DNA of 64,000 bases from the NCBI GenBank assembly GCA_017165825.1, contig CM029369.1, forward strand, positions 20,205,555 to 20,269,554. Reading direction: 5' to 3'. This document shows positions 36,891 to 49,683 of this stretch, piece after piece (positions within the stretch are counted from its first letter, which is position 1; the number at the start of each line of letters is the position of its first letter). Under the pieces are notes generated by a model. The model made no database searches, had not been told where the DNA came from, and saw only the letters and a program-made list of their open reading frames with translations. The stretch is from Hepsetus odoe (Eukaryota; Chordata; Actinopteri; Characiformes; Hepsetidae). The position numbers and the translations under genes are program-made.

Positions 36891-39800
36891 TATTAACAAT
36901 CTTCATCTGCTAGGTACACCTCATGAATTTTACATTACCTCTTATCATTACCATAACTAGACTATCAAAGATATTAGAAGCCTTCAATATTCTCTTCTTG
37001 GAGATTCTCTCTCAGATCTATTGTCAAGGATCTAAGCTTCGACTGCAATTGAATATTCGCCAGAATATTTCCCCCCCTCTCCTTCTTATGAGTGCTTGCA
37101 TGTCTGTGCATTTGTAAATGCATATGTGTGAGGGATAGTGGGAGGGGGGCATGTCTGTGTGTCTCTTGCTTTTGCTTGCCTGTCTGTCTATGAAAGCACA
37201 CTCCTTTCCTCCCTTAGCATCTCGTGTGTAGCACTGCCTTTATTTATCCATTTTCTCTGATCTTTCTGATCCTTCGCACGTTCTCCCTTCTCCAGACCCA
37301 ATACTACGCTGTAGTCAGTAAATTAATCTACCATATGGATTGTCCATATGATATCAAAAAAGAAAGAGAGCAAAGCTTTTACAGAAGGCTTGAGTGTTTG
37401 TGGCAGGGGGGTGGTGGTGGGGGGGCTGCTAGGAGTTTGCTTGCTGGGTTTTATTCATTAGGCATAGGGGGGTTGATGGACATGTCGGATGTGGCAGCAT
37501 AATTAGCATTTTCTGGCGCTCTTCCCCTCGCTCTGTTCTTTAGCACGCTGATGTCCTGTGATGCCCAGAAACAAGCGTGAATTCTGTGTTATCATTTAGA
37601 AACCGGCAGCTAGCACTAACAGACTGTAATTATGTACTTCCAGGGACAAGATCTGTGCAAAGAACAAAGTGTGTTGGAAAACATTGGGAAGACTATTGGG
37701 TTGTTTTGTACAAAATATCCATCACACACTTGGCATGCTTAGCGCTTTCTCCCCTCTCGCTCCCTTTTTTTCCCTCTCCCTCAGTGTCTTGTTATTTTCA
37801 CTCTCCTTCCAGGAAATTGATTTGCTTATTAATGGAGCAAGTAATGTTTGCTGATGCTTTGTCTAGGTGTTTACCAGGCTGCTGACTTGCAGAGCATATG
37901 CAGCGTGCATGTTATTGCATTCAATGGTGAAGAAAGGATCGCCATTTTTATGCATACATAAGCCTTGTGACAATTATCCTGCACACCATGCCTTTGTTCG
38001 TGCACCCAGTACTGGTGGTTGGTACAGACGAGCATCTCTATGCTGATCTAACTATGTTAGGGCTATTGGCCTCCCGCTGAACAGTTTGGTGGAATTCATT
38101 TAAAGCTGATTTGGAACACATAGGCAGTGAGTGAACTCCCACGCGCAGGAGCTACTACCATTAGCTTCATTATTGCATTGCACCTAGCACAGCAAACCTG
38201 GACGTGTCCATATCACCGTGCTGCACTAATCCGAAGATAACACGCACCATCCATCATCGTGGTTGTTGCTGCATGCGTTTGTACTGTCCTATCACATTAC
38301 AGTAGGTTCATGTTCATCTTGTAGCTAATGAGAGCCGTGGCACAGAGAGCTAGCTTTTTTCCATTGGAAAATGGAAAGCTGCATGAAGGTGTTCGACAGC
38401 AGGTACAAATAGTTTACAATTCAAGCTATAACTGTGCTTTGTTTATGAACATGGCCTATCATTAATTATTTTGAGCAACCTCCATGCATAAACTCCACCA
38501 TTTCTGTAGGAGGCTTTTTCATAATGCTTGAGGCTTTGCAGAGGAAGAGTGATTGTACATTTAAATTGCTGAGCACGACTTGTGAAAACTCTGTGCTATA
38601 CAAGAGAGCCAGTGTGATTGTTGCCCTAAGCTGTTGAATTTTGATTAGGATGAGGCCTATTACATCATATGATTCTTATTATTTACCAATATGAAAGGGT
38701 TCAGATGAACTACTGGATCTTTTATTAGAACTTATGTAGGTCATTTGTGAACAGAGAGACAACAGAGGATCTTGATTTTGAACAAATCTAATTATGTAAT
38801 GTGATTTCAGGGGTTCAAATATAAAAGTGTGCCTCTTTCTATGAATTTGCACAACATTATGGATTGGCACGGCTGCCTTTGTGTATTTTGGAGCACATTT
38901 GCTGATATGTAACCCTGGATGGAGATCATCTGGGCACAACCACGCAGCTGATTATGGTGTTGATTATGGGTGGAATATATTAAGTAAACCTAAAATAAGT
39001 GATCAGCCTTCCTTCCTTTCGTTTTTTTTTAAATACTGTACAGATTGCTCAGCCTTATCCCATTCCTGCGGAAGCGGTGACTACAGAGAGACATTGTAAT
39101 TGCAGGAGACTTGAAGTGCTTGCTGATTGCAGAGGAAATGGTATTATTCCCTAAGCCTAAATGGAATCAGCTCCTTGCATTTTAGAATCCACACAGATAA
39201 AGACTGATTTATGAGTTCTAAAGGTCCTCGATTTGAATATAATTGTTCAAATTGATTGACTTTATTCCATGACTGTGGTAAATGATACAGTTCATTAGCT
39301 GAAGAGAGTTGAAAAAATACAGCTTCTGACTTCATATAGAGGTCTTAAATTTTCACTGGCGGATAGAGTAGTTCAAAGGAGGGAATGCATTTTCATAATC
39401 AATAACATTTTGATTTTTTTTTTCCACTCTGAGCTATAATCTTCTATAAAGCCAAACAGCTGGCCTACTTTTGCATTGCTAACAATGACTGAACTCTGAT
39501 AGTGAAGTTTATGTTTCAGAACCATATGCTATCTACGTGTGAGCATCTGAGGTGACTAATGAATTTTTCTATACTTTAGATATTGTTCTTTATGGATGTG
39601 AAGGACAAAAAAAATCTAAATTGAAAAAAATGTCTTTTAAAGTTGCTGAATGAATGGTGCTGAAGAAAACATTTAAGGGTGGCCTTGGGCCAGAAACATA
39701 CTCAACTCAGAAACAAAAATGCAAATGATGACACATGGCCAAGATTCTACTGCTGTGCAAATCTAAAGGGTGTTCTTACATTTTTGTGGGTTTTTTTAAA

Positions 39801-39976
39801 CACTCAATACTCAGGCGAGAGATGAGTGGAGAAATCAGAGCGTCTGTAAACATTATCTGTTATTGCAGCAGCCACCAACACAGCCACTGGAGTCTGTGTC
39901 CCACTATATGTTTTGTTGCCACCAGCAGACTGAAACACAACAAGGCATCAGTCACTTCTGCCATTATCAGATGATA
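36891..39976. other. Intergenic desert, no gene seen
   Basis: Unique DNA with a short G-rich tract (37405-37427). Two stretches resemble enhancer candidates: 38030-38560 and 39160-39350, the latter with GTTCAAATTGATTGACTTTATTCC. Short frames such as 37577-37885 have no recognised domain. Confidence 0.45.
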
Positions 39977-40161
39977 AGGGTGGTGGTGGTCTAGTGGTAG
40001 GATACTTGCATATGGACCTATAGACCAAGAGATTGCAGGTTCAAATCCCACCTCTGGGTTCCTGAGCAAGACCCTTAACCCTGAGTTGCTCCAGGGGGAC
40101 TGTCCCTGTAATTAGGACATGGCAGTCGCTCTGGATAAGAGCATGTGGTAGATATAAATGA
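39977..40161 (+). mobile_element. tRNA-derived SINE, plus orientation
   Basis: Box A TGGTCTAGTGG (39987-39997) and an exact box B GGTTCAAATCC (40038-40048) form a pol III promoter of tRNA type. These are followed by 'cctgagcaagacccttaacc', 'ctccagggggactgtccctg' and the tail 'cagtcgctctggataagagc'. That tail is shared by many fish SINEs and their partner LINEs. The element is nearly full length and is the best preserved of three related copies in the window. Confidence 0.9.
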
Positions 40162-40850
40162 TAAACAGTGCTTTTTCTCACCTGTTGTCATGTTCATTAT
40201 TTACATTGTTATTCAAATTCATAAGTGATTTTAAACAGACATTTTTAATGGGCCAGTTAACTTTGCCCAGTTACAAATAACTATTATCCTACAGGTAAAA
40301 TGTATGCAGGCAAGTATGTGAATGTGTATGTGAACATTCTGATTAGCTAACCATGGTATACACACATATACAGTGCTTAACAGCATGCATATGACAGCCC
40401 TTGTATACTTTAAGAACAATCAAAACCCAGAAAACTAAACTAAAGCACTCTTATTTAAACACATTTTGAGAATATCTAATTCAATGGAAATACAGTTGTG
40501 CTTAAGCAGTTGGAGGTAAGAGAGGAGGTGCACAGCCAGCAATAAGATGGACCGAGACAGTCAGAGAAGACATGATGGAGACTTTAAGACAAGCCTTTAA
40601 GAAGTCTGAAGATAAACACTACCCAGACAGTACGTAAAAATAAAATGATAAAGCTATCATACATATTTGCTCATGAAGCTTTTAAATATACTCTTCAAAC
40701 TCTACGTGTTCTGCCTCCGTGTAAAACATAAAATTAATAAATCAAATACAACAGCCCTTCTTTCTCCCACTGTAAGCTTTTTTACTCCTTGCCCTATTCT
40801 TGTCTTTGTCTTCGGCAAAGTTTTGAGTCTCATTTCCCATCCCTGACAAA
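40162..40850. other. Non-coding, no gene seen
   Basis: AT-rich DNA. The part at 40490-40630 contains a purine-rich run that may be a fragment of an old transposon, but no ends or protein could be recognised. Confidence 0.4.
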
Positions 40851-42030
40851 GTGAAAGTTATTAGTGTGTTTGACTTTGTGGAAAGTCCTTAAGCAGTGAT
40901 ATCTGGACCTCCTCCTGTGGACTAGCTCTGTTATTGATCGACAGCAATCAACAACCCTCTCCAAGGCAAGGGCTTCACCCCAGTCCTTTATGCTTTCTAA
41001 TGAGGATTTGAGAAGCGCAACGCCTCTGTTCTGTCTGCTCTTCTCTCTCTGTTCTCTTTGTGTTGAAATAATTAGTTAAGCAAGTGTCACTCCGACTCTT
41101 CCAGCACCGTACAAGGGCTTGGACAAAACCCTTTTTGGTATTACACCCATAACTTTAAATAAAATGCACTCTAGATGTATCAACAAACAGCCAATAAGAT
41201 GCCATTATCAAAACCTTTTGCTTCGAAATGCACAGAAGGAGAGATAAAGAACCCTTGAGCTGTTTAACTTAAAAGCTTATGCTTCAAAAAGTACATAAAA
41301 CAAATAATCTGACTAAAACCATAACCCTGAGAGACCTCACTTACTGCTTGATAATTGTCTGCTTTCATGACACCATCCATCCAGAAAATTACACTTCACT
41401 TCTCTGGCCTGTTGGGCAATATCACAGAGGCTATCGCAAACAAGAGAGGCTTCACAAAGCTTGGGCTCCACAGGGAACTCTAAAACCATGCGATTAGCTG
41501 GCCATAGGGATCTATTCCCATATAAACAATTTCAAAAGAGCTGTGCCTCGTAGCAAACAGCGCAGCGCGGCGGCTGCTGTTTCTCTTGCTCCCTCATTTC
41601 TTAGTCCTCCACTCAGACTTTTCTTTGAGGCAATTGCTGGTTTCAAACAGGATCCATAAAAGATGAAACAACCTTTGCACTGATCTCCATCAGATCTAAA
41701 GAGACATACCTGAAGCCAGTGTTCTGCGTCTATGGACTGAAATGCACTGTGATGTGTCGGAGCAATAGGCAGTATGTTTCTCCCACGCATTCCTCCAAAA
41801 GAGAGGGAGGCTTTTTGACCTTTAACTTTGCCATGGACTACAGCTCCATAATTAAACCTCAAAAAACGGAATAAGTAAGTTACAGCACAAGAAAGCTTTC
41901 GTGTACTGTGGATCAGAGTGTTCAAACCAGGATGAAAAATGGTGGGATTGTCTACAACAGGAGAAGCCTCAAGTTCGAAAATGATGGTCAACAAACATGT
42001 TTTAAGAACAGCCCTCAATGTTGAAGGACT
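40851..42030. promoter_or_regulatory. Candidate conserved non-coding element cluster
   Basis: Unique DNA with a minus-strand 168-codon frame at 41512-42018. Its translation is not recognisable and shows no domain, and it opens and closes without splice signals. Homeodomain-type words occur (ATAATTAGTTAAGC near 41070, CGATTAGCTGGCC near 41490, CATAATTAAACC near 41849). I favour a regulatory block over a gene. Confidence 0.28.
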
Positions 42031-43029
42031 CCTCAGGGATGAAGTTTTTTTGCTTTACGTGAATAGTTCTTAAATAGATCTTAAAATGGCCATTATCCTA
42101 CATTTTCCTTATATTCTAATTCTTATATATTTTTTGCTTCCCCCTGAGCTCAACTTTTAATGATTTTGTAACAAAATGGATGTAATTTGCTTTAATGTGA
42201 ACAATTTACAGTCTGTATTAATTTGATTCAAATTCAGTAGCCTGTTATTATGCATTCAAAATGATATAAGTAAGTGAGCTCTGTTCTGATTGGTTGCTCT
42301 TTGTTATGTCTCATTTAAAAATATTTCTAAAAACCTTCTAACTTTGTTGGGAATGATTAGGGCTAAATTGCTGTAGGCTGAATGGGCAGATATGTGTAAA
42401 TGTCTTGCTTAAGGTGTTATCACAGAAACAAGCTGATTTTGTAGCTTCGTTTTCACAGATTACAGTCTTTTATTTCAAAAAGGTTTTCCATAATATGAAC
42501 TCTTCATAGTAGCATAGTAGTCTTTGCATCAGCTGAGTCTTATATGTCTTGAAGACCCCATAAATAAAGTGAATCAGCCTAGTGTCTTACTGTTCAATGG
42601 ATCTAATCATTGCTTATATTAAAAAGGGCAGTTTGCCATTAATCAGCCGTTCTGGATTTGAACATGGTTTTTAATGTTTGTCCATACTATGTGTTTTTTG
42701 ACATTTTTACACTGTGTCCCTTGTATCATGTAGTAATATTCCAGATTCATTCTGCTAGCTGAGCTAGATTATTTGCAGCTAAACATTTTTTCCATGCCTC
42801 TTGACATAAAAGAAGGCAACATATTGTCAGTAAAAAAATGCTTTTACTATTAAATTTGAAGTTGACCCTGTCTTTGTCAGTACTGGACCAGACAGGCAAT
42901 GTTATTCTGTGTGACTGATGTGGCATATTTATTGAGGATGTGCACAATGATAAATGGCATGATGCGATTGAAGGGTTTTAAAGAGGTTAGACATGCAAAC
43001 AAAATTTGCTTCCAAAGAGGTTTATCAAT
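42031..43029. other. AT-rich non-coding DNA
   Basis: No gene, RNA or repeat family seen. Confidence 0.5.
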
Positions 43030-43690
43030 GAGTCTTTGTATTAACACTGGATATGATGGCAAATGCTATTTCCAGTGATGACTACTCGACTTAACAAGCG
43101 CAACTCAATTTCCCACCAGACAATTCCCCTCCATGCCGTTTTGAGTAATCTGGTCCGGGCCATGCTATTCAAATTACAATTGAATTCATCTTTCACAGCT
43201 TCATCTAATAGAGGCGTTTCTCTAGTCAGATCATCCTCTCTTAATGGCTTCATCAATATAATATATCAAGCCCTCAGGGGACGGAGCGTAAAATAACCTA
43301 ACAGGAGAGATCTGTTTTCATAAGCTTGTAGCAGATTATGTACCTATGACATTTATTAGCTTTACAAGGAGGCTGTAAAAGCCAGGGAGTCTGTTATCAC
43401 ACGCACTGAAACTCATTTTCTATATCTGCACATAGCAGGCTTGAACAAACTGTGCTCAGAGCAAAAATTTATTATACGTTAGGAAGGCTCGCCTCTTCAT
43501 GTCGTCCCCATGGATCTAAAGACATCGATATTCTCCAACTCCACCAACTCGCTCATAACAGAATAGACTTCATTGTCCAGACTTCAAAGAGGCTGCTATT
43601 GTTTTCTTTGATTACTAGTCGTATAAAACAGATTCTTTATTTGATGTAATTGGGAGGTTGGTCTCTATCATGTATTATTAACGTGAAACC
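43030..43690. promoter_or_regulatory. Candidate conserved non-coding element
   Basis: About 650 bp of repeat-free sequence of balanced composition. It includes CTATTCAAATTACAATTGAATTCATC near 43167, an imperfect palindrome of AATT cores, plus TCTTAATGGCTTCATCAATATAATAT near 43238 and TTTATTAGCTTTAC near 43352. Short frames on both strands carry no protein signature. Among the desert blocks this is one of the most enhancer-like by eye. Conservation and function are inferred. Confidence 0.35.
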
Positions 43691-46600
43691 TATGTGGGGA
43701 ATAAATAGATCTGATGAAAGGTTAGTTTTCTTTTGTTTTGTGTTTATTGTAAAGCAAATTAAATAGGACTGTTCAAGTGGATAAGTGTTGGATAATGCTC
43801 TTTAAATCTTTTTGTGGGGGGTGTGGTCAACAAATTGACAGTATAGTCGTACATAGACAAAAATTGTAACACCTGATTATCTATGACTTTCATATAAAAT
43901 ATTATATTGCTATATTGTTTCTCATTTTGTTGGTCACAGGGTAGGCCTTGAGCTATTTACAGTTGCAAGAACTGCATCAGCTAAGTGAGCCGAGGCCGCG
44001 GCAGCTGGAGATTTTGCCGATATTGATTAATGGTCAGGAATTGTAAAACATTTGGGAAACAGAGAAATGGGCTGTAATCAGAGCAGGTAACATTCCCTCT
44101 GGCTATTTATGGATTCATGTGCTTTTAGCCTTCAGAAAGCCATTTCTTCAGCTGCATTTCCATCAGAGTGTATCATAACTGTTCCTGTCATTTTTTTACT
44201 GGCTCTTACTTATTTTCACCAAAAAATGTTCACCTTTTGTTTTAACCACACTTTAAAACAGGTATGAATCTTGTCATGAGAATCAAACATTTAATTTGAA
44301 CAAATTGGAACAAAAATATAATTATACTGAAAAGCTAGCAATTTCTGACGTTTAGGACTCCTTTCAGCTTTCATTTATTATTTTCTGATATTAACATGCA
44401 AACATTTCTTTGAGTCAAAATGGCCAACTTAGACAAAACAAACAGCAAGATCAGTTGATCTCATTAGGAAGCATGTGATAGTGGTCTTTCAAATGAAATC
44501 ATTTTTCTCAGAGGTGCCCCTAGCTAACTGTGATTAATTGTGTGTGCATTGGTTTGGTTTATTGCATTGTTCACTTATGACCCTTATCAATAATGCAACG
44601 ATGTTATTGGTCCATGTGTTTTTCTGTAGAAAGTTAATTTTGACATAAATGGTTATTAAAGGTTTTACTTTTCTTGGTTGGCAAAATCACATTTTCTATA
44701 ATTCCATCTTGACCTCTGCATTATTTTCAAGCAAACATTAAGTGCTGCGATAAGCCTCCAGCCAGGTCTCTGTGTTGTCTTCAGTATGGTAGAGAACAAA
44801 ATGCTCCAGGTAGACAAGGGTCACATGGCTAGCAAAGCTAGGTTCTGAAGAGCTGCCTATAAATCATTTAAAGAAAATCAATCTACATGATGTGTGGTCT
44901 TTAGTAATATATTCATATTAATACATACAGTGCATGTGTGATATTGAATTTTACAGAACATTTAAACCCAGCTATTGACAGGACAGGAAAATCAGCCGTG
45001 ATGAAGAGTGCCCATGAAAACACTTCAAACACAATTACTGCTTCTTAAATGATGATGCTGGAATCGGGACATGTTTGATGTTCTGTCTGTTACTTTTAGA
45101 TGGATAACTGAGAGAAATCAGATGTAACACAAACATGCACAACCAATTTTAGTTAACAAGCTTCACTGCATGGTATGTGATGTATAACATGTTTTATGCT
45201 AATTCAGCTCCCTGTGAGTTCCGTTAGAGGTTCCCCTCAGGACAAAGTAAAAAATGTATTCGGTTCCTTTTGACCTCTAGCCCTGAGAAGGCAGGATTTT
45301 AGATCAGCGCTCCCAAGACCTAACCTGATAGGTCTGTGGTAATCTCCATTAGAAATCCTTAGAGGACTTTGCTGTAAAAAAGTAATTTTAATATTTGTAC
45401 TTTTTGCTTCACTTTGCACATCAAGGTTGGCCAATTTCATGCACAGAAGCCGTTGTTTCACCTGTGATTTGTGGGATCGTGTTTTTAAGATATGCCTTCA
45501 GATTTCCAATGAAAATAACTGAATGTAGAAAATACTTCATTTTAAGTCATATGTTGGGGGGAAAGAACAGGAAGTTGTTTGCATTTACATCGAAATCTAT
45601 TTGACCCATAGTCGGGAAATGGCAGATAATTATTTTCCCTCAAGTGCTCCTTGTTTGTGGGCGCAAAGCGATTGCTTTAGCATGGCTTCCAGCGTCACAG
45701 CAGCGTGTAAATTGCTGTGCTGGGCTGTTTGCTTTTTCATTAACATTCACCCTGTGTCTGATTGCCCAGTATATATGGGATTCCTTCTGCTAAAATTATC
45801 CTGTTGAGAAGCGGAGAGAAAAGGAGCCCTGGTCACCCCCCATGGTGGTTGTCTGTAGAGACGGAAATCACTGGAATAGCTTCTATGTTTGATGTATGCA
45901 TGCTTATTTTTGGAGTGTGGCATTTTTATACTTTTGCAGCTCAGACATTTTGGGTTAAGTCAATGATGTTGGTCAAAAAAAAGAAAAAAAAAACATCTTA
46001 AGGGGATTTCATGTTTTTACTAAGTGTTGCAGCATGTAGATATTGCAGTATAACATTATAAAGACATTAAGACATTTCAGTAGATGTCAGATGTTGTTGC
46101 TGTTGCTTTTACTTTTTGTTTTTCACTAGTATCAGACAGAAATGTTGAACATTTACTCAGAAAGTTTTTTAATTCTGTCAGACTTTTCTTTGCTCTTTGC
46201 TTCACCTCTGGATCATATTTGCATATTTATTAATGTACAACTAATGCAAGTTTATTATTTCAAAGCTTTGGTCCCCCAATGGCTCAAACATCAATGTTTG
46301 CAGTTAATGCTACTGTTTCAGCTTTTTTTTACTGGTCATGACTTACTAGAATTCTACTCTCTAGAATACTTTCTCCCAAATCATAATAAGAGTAAGCAGG
46401 AGGTCAGGGAAAGATTTGAATTGCTGGTGTACAAGTTAACCTAAGGATGTGTTAAGTGCAATTTTATCAATTAAATTTTATTAATTTTATTATTAATTAA
46501 TATGCATTTTCTGCTCTTTTTGGCCGAATACTCTTTGAAGCAATGAAATTACACAATTGTTTTGAAGAAAGCATCATCTAGAGTATGTTCCTTTTAAGAT

Positions 46601-47420
46601 AACAGTTTTTGACATTTTGGTTTAATTTAACATGGTTTTATGCATGGTTTTAACTTAAATGTTAATTACCAATCATAAACCCCTTCCAAAAGTAGACATT
46701 GAAAGTACTTCACAAACATCCTGCTGGATGTTCAGAAATAATAAAACATTATCCATTGTTTAGAGGGTGTAAATATACCCAGAACAGCCTTGAGGAGTTT
46801 AACAAAAATGGGATGGGTCCAAGGTTAATGTAAGGCCTTTACCCCCAACTCTGTGGCTTTGGTCTAGGCAATTTAACTGAGCAGTCAAGTAGTCAAAGTA
46901 GTAAGTTGTGTTTTGTCTTTAGATCTCAGAAAGCATGACTCATTTCTAGTGATGTTACTGGTCTCAACCAGAATTGTTGCTCTGTATTCAGTGACATAGC
47001 AACAGGCTTATTGGTATGTATCTATGCACGTTTCAGATTTTAGCTTAAGAATCAATTAGTTAAATGTGCTTGAACCATGGAACTTGGATTAAATAAACAT
47101 GGTTCAGGATTTCAATTGTCTTATCAGATCTACTACTGCTACTTTTGCATGCTGTACTTCCCCGTAACTGGCTAAATCTGTTGCTCTGCTTCTAAAATAT
47201 TGCTTGCCATCTTTTTAGTACTATTCTTTTTTGTTTGTTTGTCCAGTGTCAACCTGAGGAGGACATTTTCTTCTTCTAAAACTTTTTCATTCCAAGAATT
47301 CTTTCTTCAGCTTTTTCTTGCCTCTGTCACCCTTGGCTCACTCTCTAGAGGACTTCTGTAAAGTTGCTTTGTGGTGATTCATACATCAATGTATGAATAA
47401 CAGTTGACTTAATTGAGGTT
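43691..47420. other. Intergenic desert, no gene seen
   Basis: AT-rich DNA, with the strongest AT run at 46460-46505 (repeated ATTAATT words). The 100-codon plus frame at 46142-46444 is hydrophobic and has no recognised domain. I regard it as chance. Confidence 0.5.
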
Positions 47421-47454
47421 TTGTGTTTCATTTATTACATAGGTGTAAAAAAAA

Positions 47455-48180
47455 AAAACCCTGTGCCTTCTATAGAGAAAGCCTATGACAGGGTGCTTAG
47501 AGAAGAGTTGTGGTTTTGTATAACGAAGTCAGGAGTGGCAGAGAAGTATGTGAGAGTAGTACAGGATATGTATGACATTAGTGTGACAGTGGTGAGCTCT
47601 GCAGTAGGAGTGACAGATGAATTAAAAGTAGAGGTGGGAAAACAATTAAAGGATCAATGCTAAGCCCATTCTTGTTTGCCATGGTAATGGACAGGTTGAC
47701 AGAGGAGGTTAGACAGGAGTCCCCATGGACTATTTGAGAGGATTGAAAGTAAGTAGGACAATGAAAGAATATATGAGTGTGAACAAAAGGGGGGGGAAGT
47801 GGAATGGTTAGGATGCAGGGAGTAGAAGTGATAAAGGTAGAGGATTTAAATACTTGGGATCAAGAGTTCAGAGTAACGGTGAGTGTGAAGAGAGGTGAAC
47901 CATAGAGTTCAGGTGGGTTGGATTTGTGGGGACAAATGGCAGGAGGGATCTGTGACAGGCAGGTACCAGCAACAGTGAAAGGGACAGATTACAGGACAGT
48001 AGTAAAACAAACTATACCGTACGGGTTTGAGACAGTGGCGCTGACGAAAAGACAGGTGGCAGAGCTGGAGCTGGAGTTAAAAATGCTAAGGTTTTTTATT
48101 GGCTGTGATGAGGATGGACAAGTTTAGGAATGAGTATATTAGAGAAACAGCTCAGGTTGGACATTTTGTGCAATGTATAG
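47455..48180 (+). mobile_element. LINE remnant, RTE-like reverse transcriptase, internally deleted
   Basis: Plus-strand pieces of a non-LTR reverse transcriptase in shifting frames. The first (about 47470-47640) has EKAYDRVLREELWFCITKSG and AEKYVRVVQDMYD. The second (about 47650-47735) has MLSPFLFAMVMDRLTEEVRQ followed by ESPWTI. A further piece near 47840-47880 has FKYLGSRVQSNGEC, and a decayed C-terminal part ends near 48175. The segment that should carry the catalytic F-A-D-D box, expected right after the ESPW block, is missing. Stops and frameshifts confirm a dead copy. The wording of the blocks fits RTE-type elements common in fish; the clade is inferred. Confidence 0.85.
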
Positions 48181-49635
48181 TTGTTTACATTGTTTCTAAG
48201 CTGAGTCATGATAAGCCATAAACTGTAGCTAAGAAACAGAGGACGGAACTGGACTAGTGTTCTTATGCTGGCAGTAAATGTAGATGTTGTTGAATCATGG
48301 TACAGCAGTGATTATAAGAACTGGTAAATACAAACAGTCAGAGGTTATTTTTCAAGATACTTTTCCCCGACTGAAACAAAAGTTCTTGAAAGTTTTAGTA
48401 GCTCCATAGCAGACACTTGCAGTTGACACTCAAAGTGAGTCTTCTTTTCAGCAGACTTCTCATTTCTCCTAGTTTCAGCCAGTCAGATGGCCCAGAGATA
48501 ACTGCCTCTGTTGGGAAAAAGGGAGTCGATTAAAAACATCGCTGAGAATTTGTTCAACATTAGCTTGCGCAATGCTGAATGATGAAAATTTTACATACCA
48601 TTTCAAAGTTCTCCACCAATATCAATTCACTTTAGCACCAATAAAATCACTAGAAACATCATGCTTTTAGGCCTGCATCAAACTTCAGACTGTATTATGG
48701 TTTCAGCTTTTACACAATATAACTTTGATAGCTAGGTTCTTTTACTATATTCAGACCTTATGATCAAGATTAAAGTCATCCACCAAAGAGACAGTGATTT
48801 GTTTAAGCTACCTTTATGTCCAGAAACACATGGTGTCAGAAGTAATGCTTCTACAAAGCATTTCACACAGGAACTTTGATAGTCAAAGCATATGTAACAA
48901 TTTTCTCAAAAGAATATTTTTGTTAGTTTAATAAGGAAAGAAAAACCTGTCCTTAGTACAGAGAATCAGTTTTCTATAATGGGGTGTTAGCATTAATATA
49001 GTTCTGCCCTGCATTTGACTCCAAATAGAGTTTCAAGTACTGGACAAAAAAGAAAACAAAAAACTGGCCTAAACAAACTTGACAGGAATTCAAGGGTGGG
49101 GGGCTGCCTTTAATGTGGAAGGCCAACCATGGCAGCAACATAGCTTTTTCCATCTGAGGCTTCATTTGTTTTTTTCCCACTGCAAAGGATCAGTATTTTC
49201 TAAGGAACAATATAAGTGGTTTAACTATATGAATGGTAGTTTAATAGGAATTTAAGCTCATAGTCTATTGCATTTACTTCTCCGTATTTGAGCTTTTGCA
49301 CCTTTTCCCATGGAAAGTAGTGTAGTGTACCTTTAAAAATTATGGAAGGTGCACAGTTTTACATACTTTACCTGTGACAGTATGTAGTCGATGATTGTGG
49401 TTCCACTATAAATATAGCCAATTGTTCTTGACAGTTGTGTTTTGATGTTCTGTAAAGAACATAAATAAAAATAATAACAAAACTCAGTACCTTTCAAAAG
49501 TAAAATTAAAGAATGTCAGCTGAAATACCTTTTTGCATATTGTTTAGAATTAATATTAGGAGGATTTGTCTCATTGGTTTCAGTTATAACCCTATCATGT
49601 GAAGGCTCTTAATAAGCCTTACTATATTTATTCTT

Positions 49636-49640
<5 letters not shown>
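48181..49640. other. AT-rich non-coding DNA
   Basis: No gene or further element body recognised. Confidence 0.5.

Positions 49641-49681
<41 letters not shown>
49641..49681. repeat. (AC)n microsatellite
   Basis: An uninterrupted CA/AC run of 41 bp. Confidence 0.98.

Positions 49682-49683
<2 letters not shown>

Noticed and set aside
41512..42018. 168-codon minus-strand frame as a gene
   Set aside because: No family resemblance, and its boundaries show no splice signals. Listed as a possible regulatory block.
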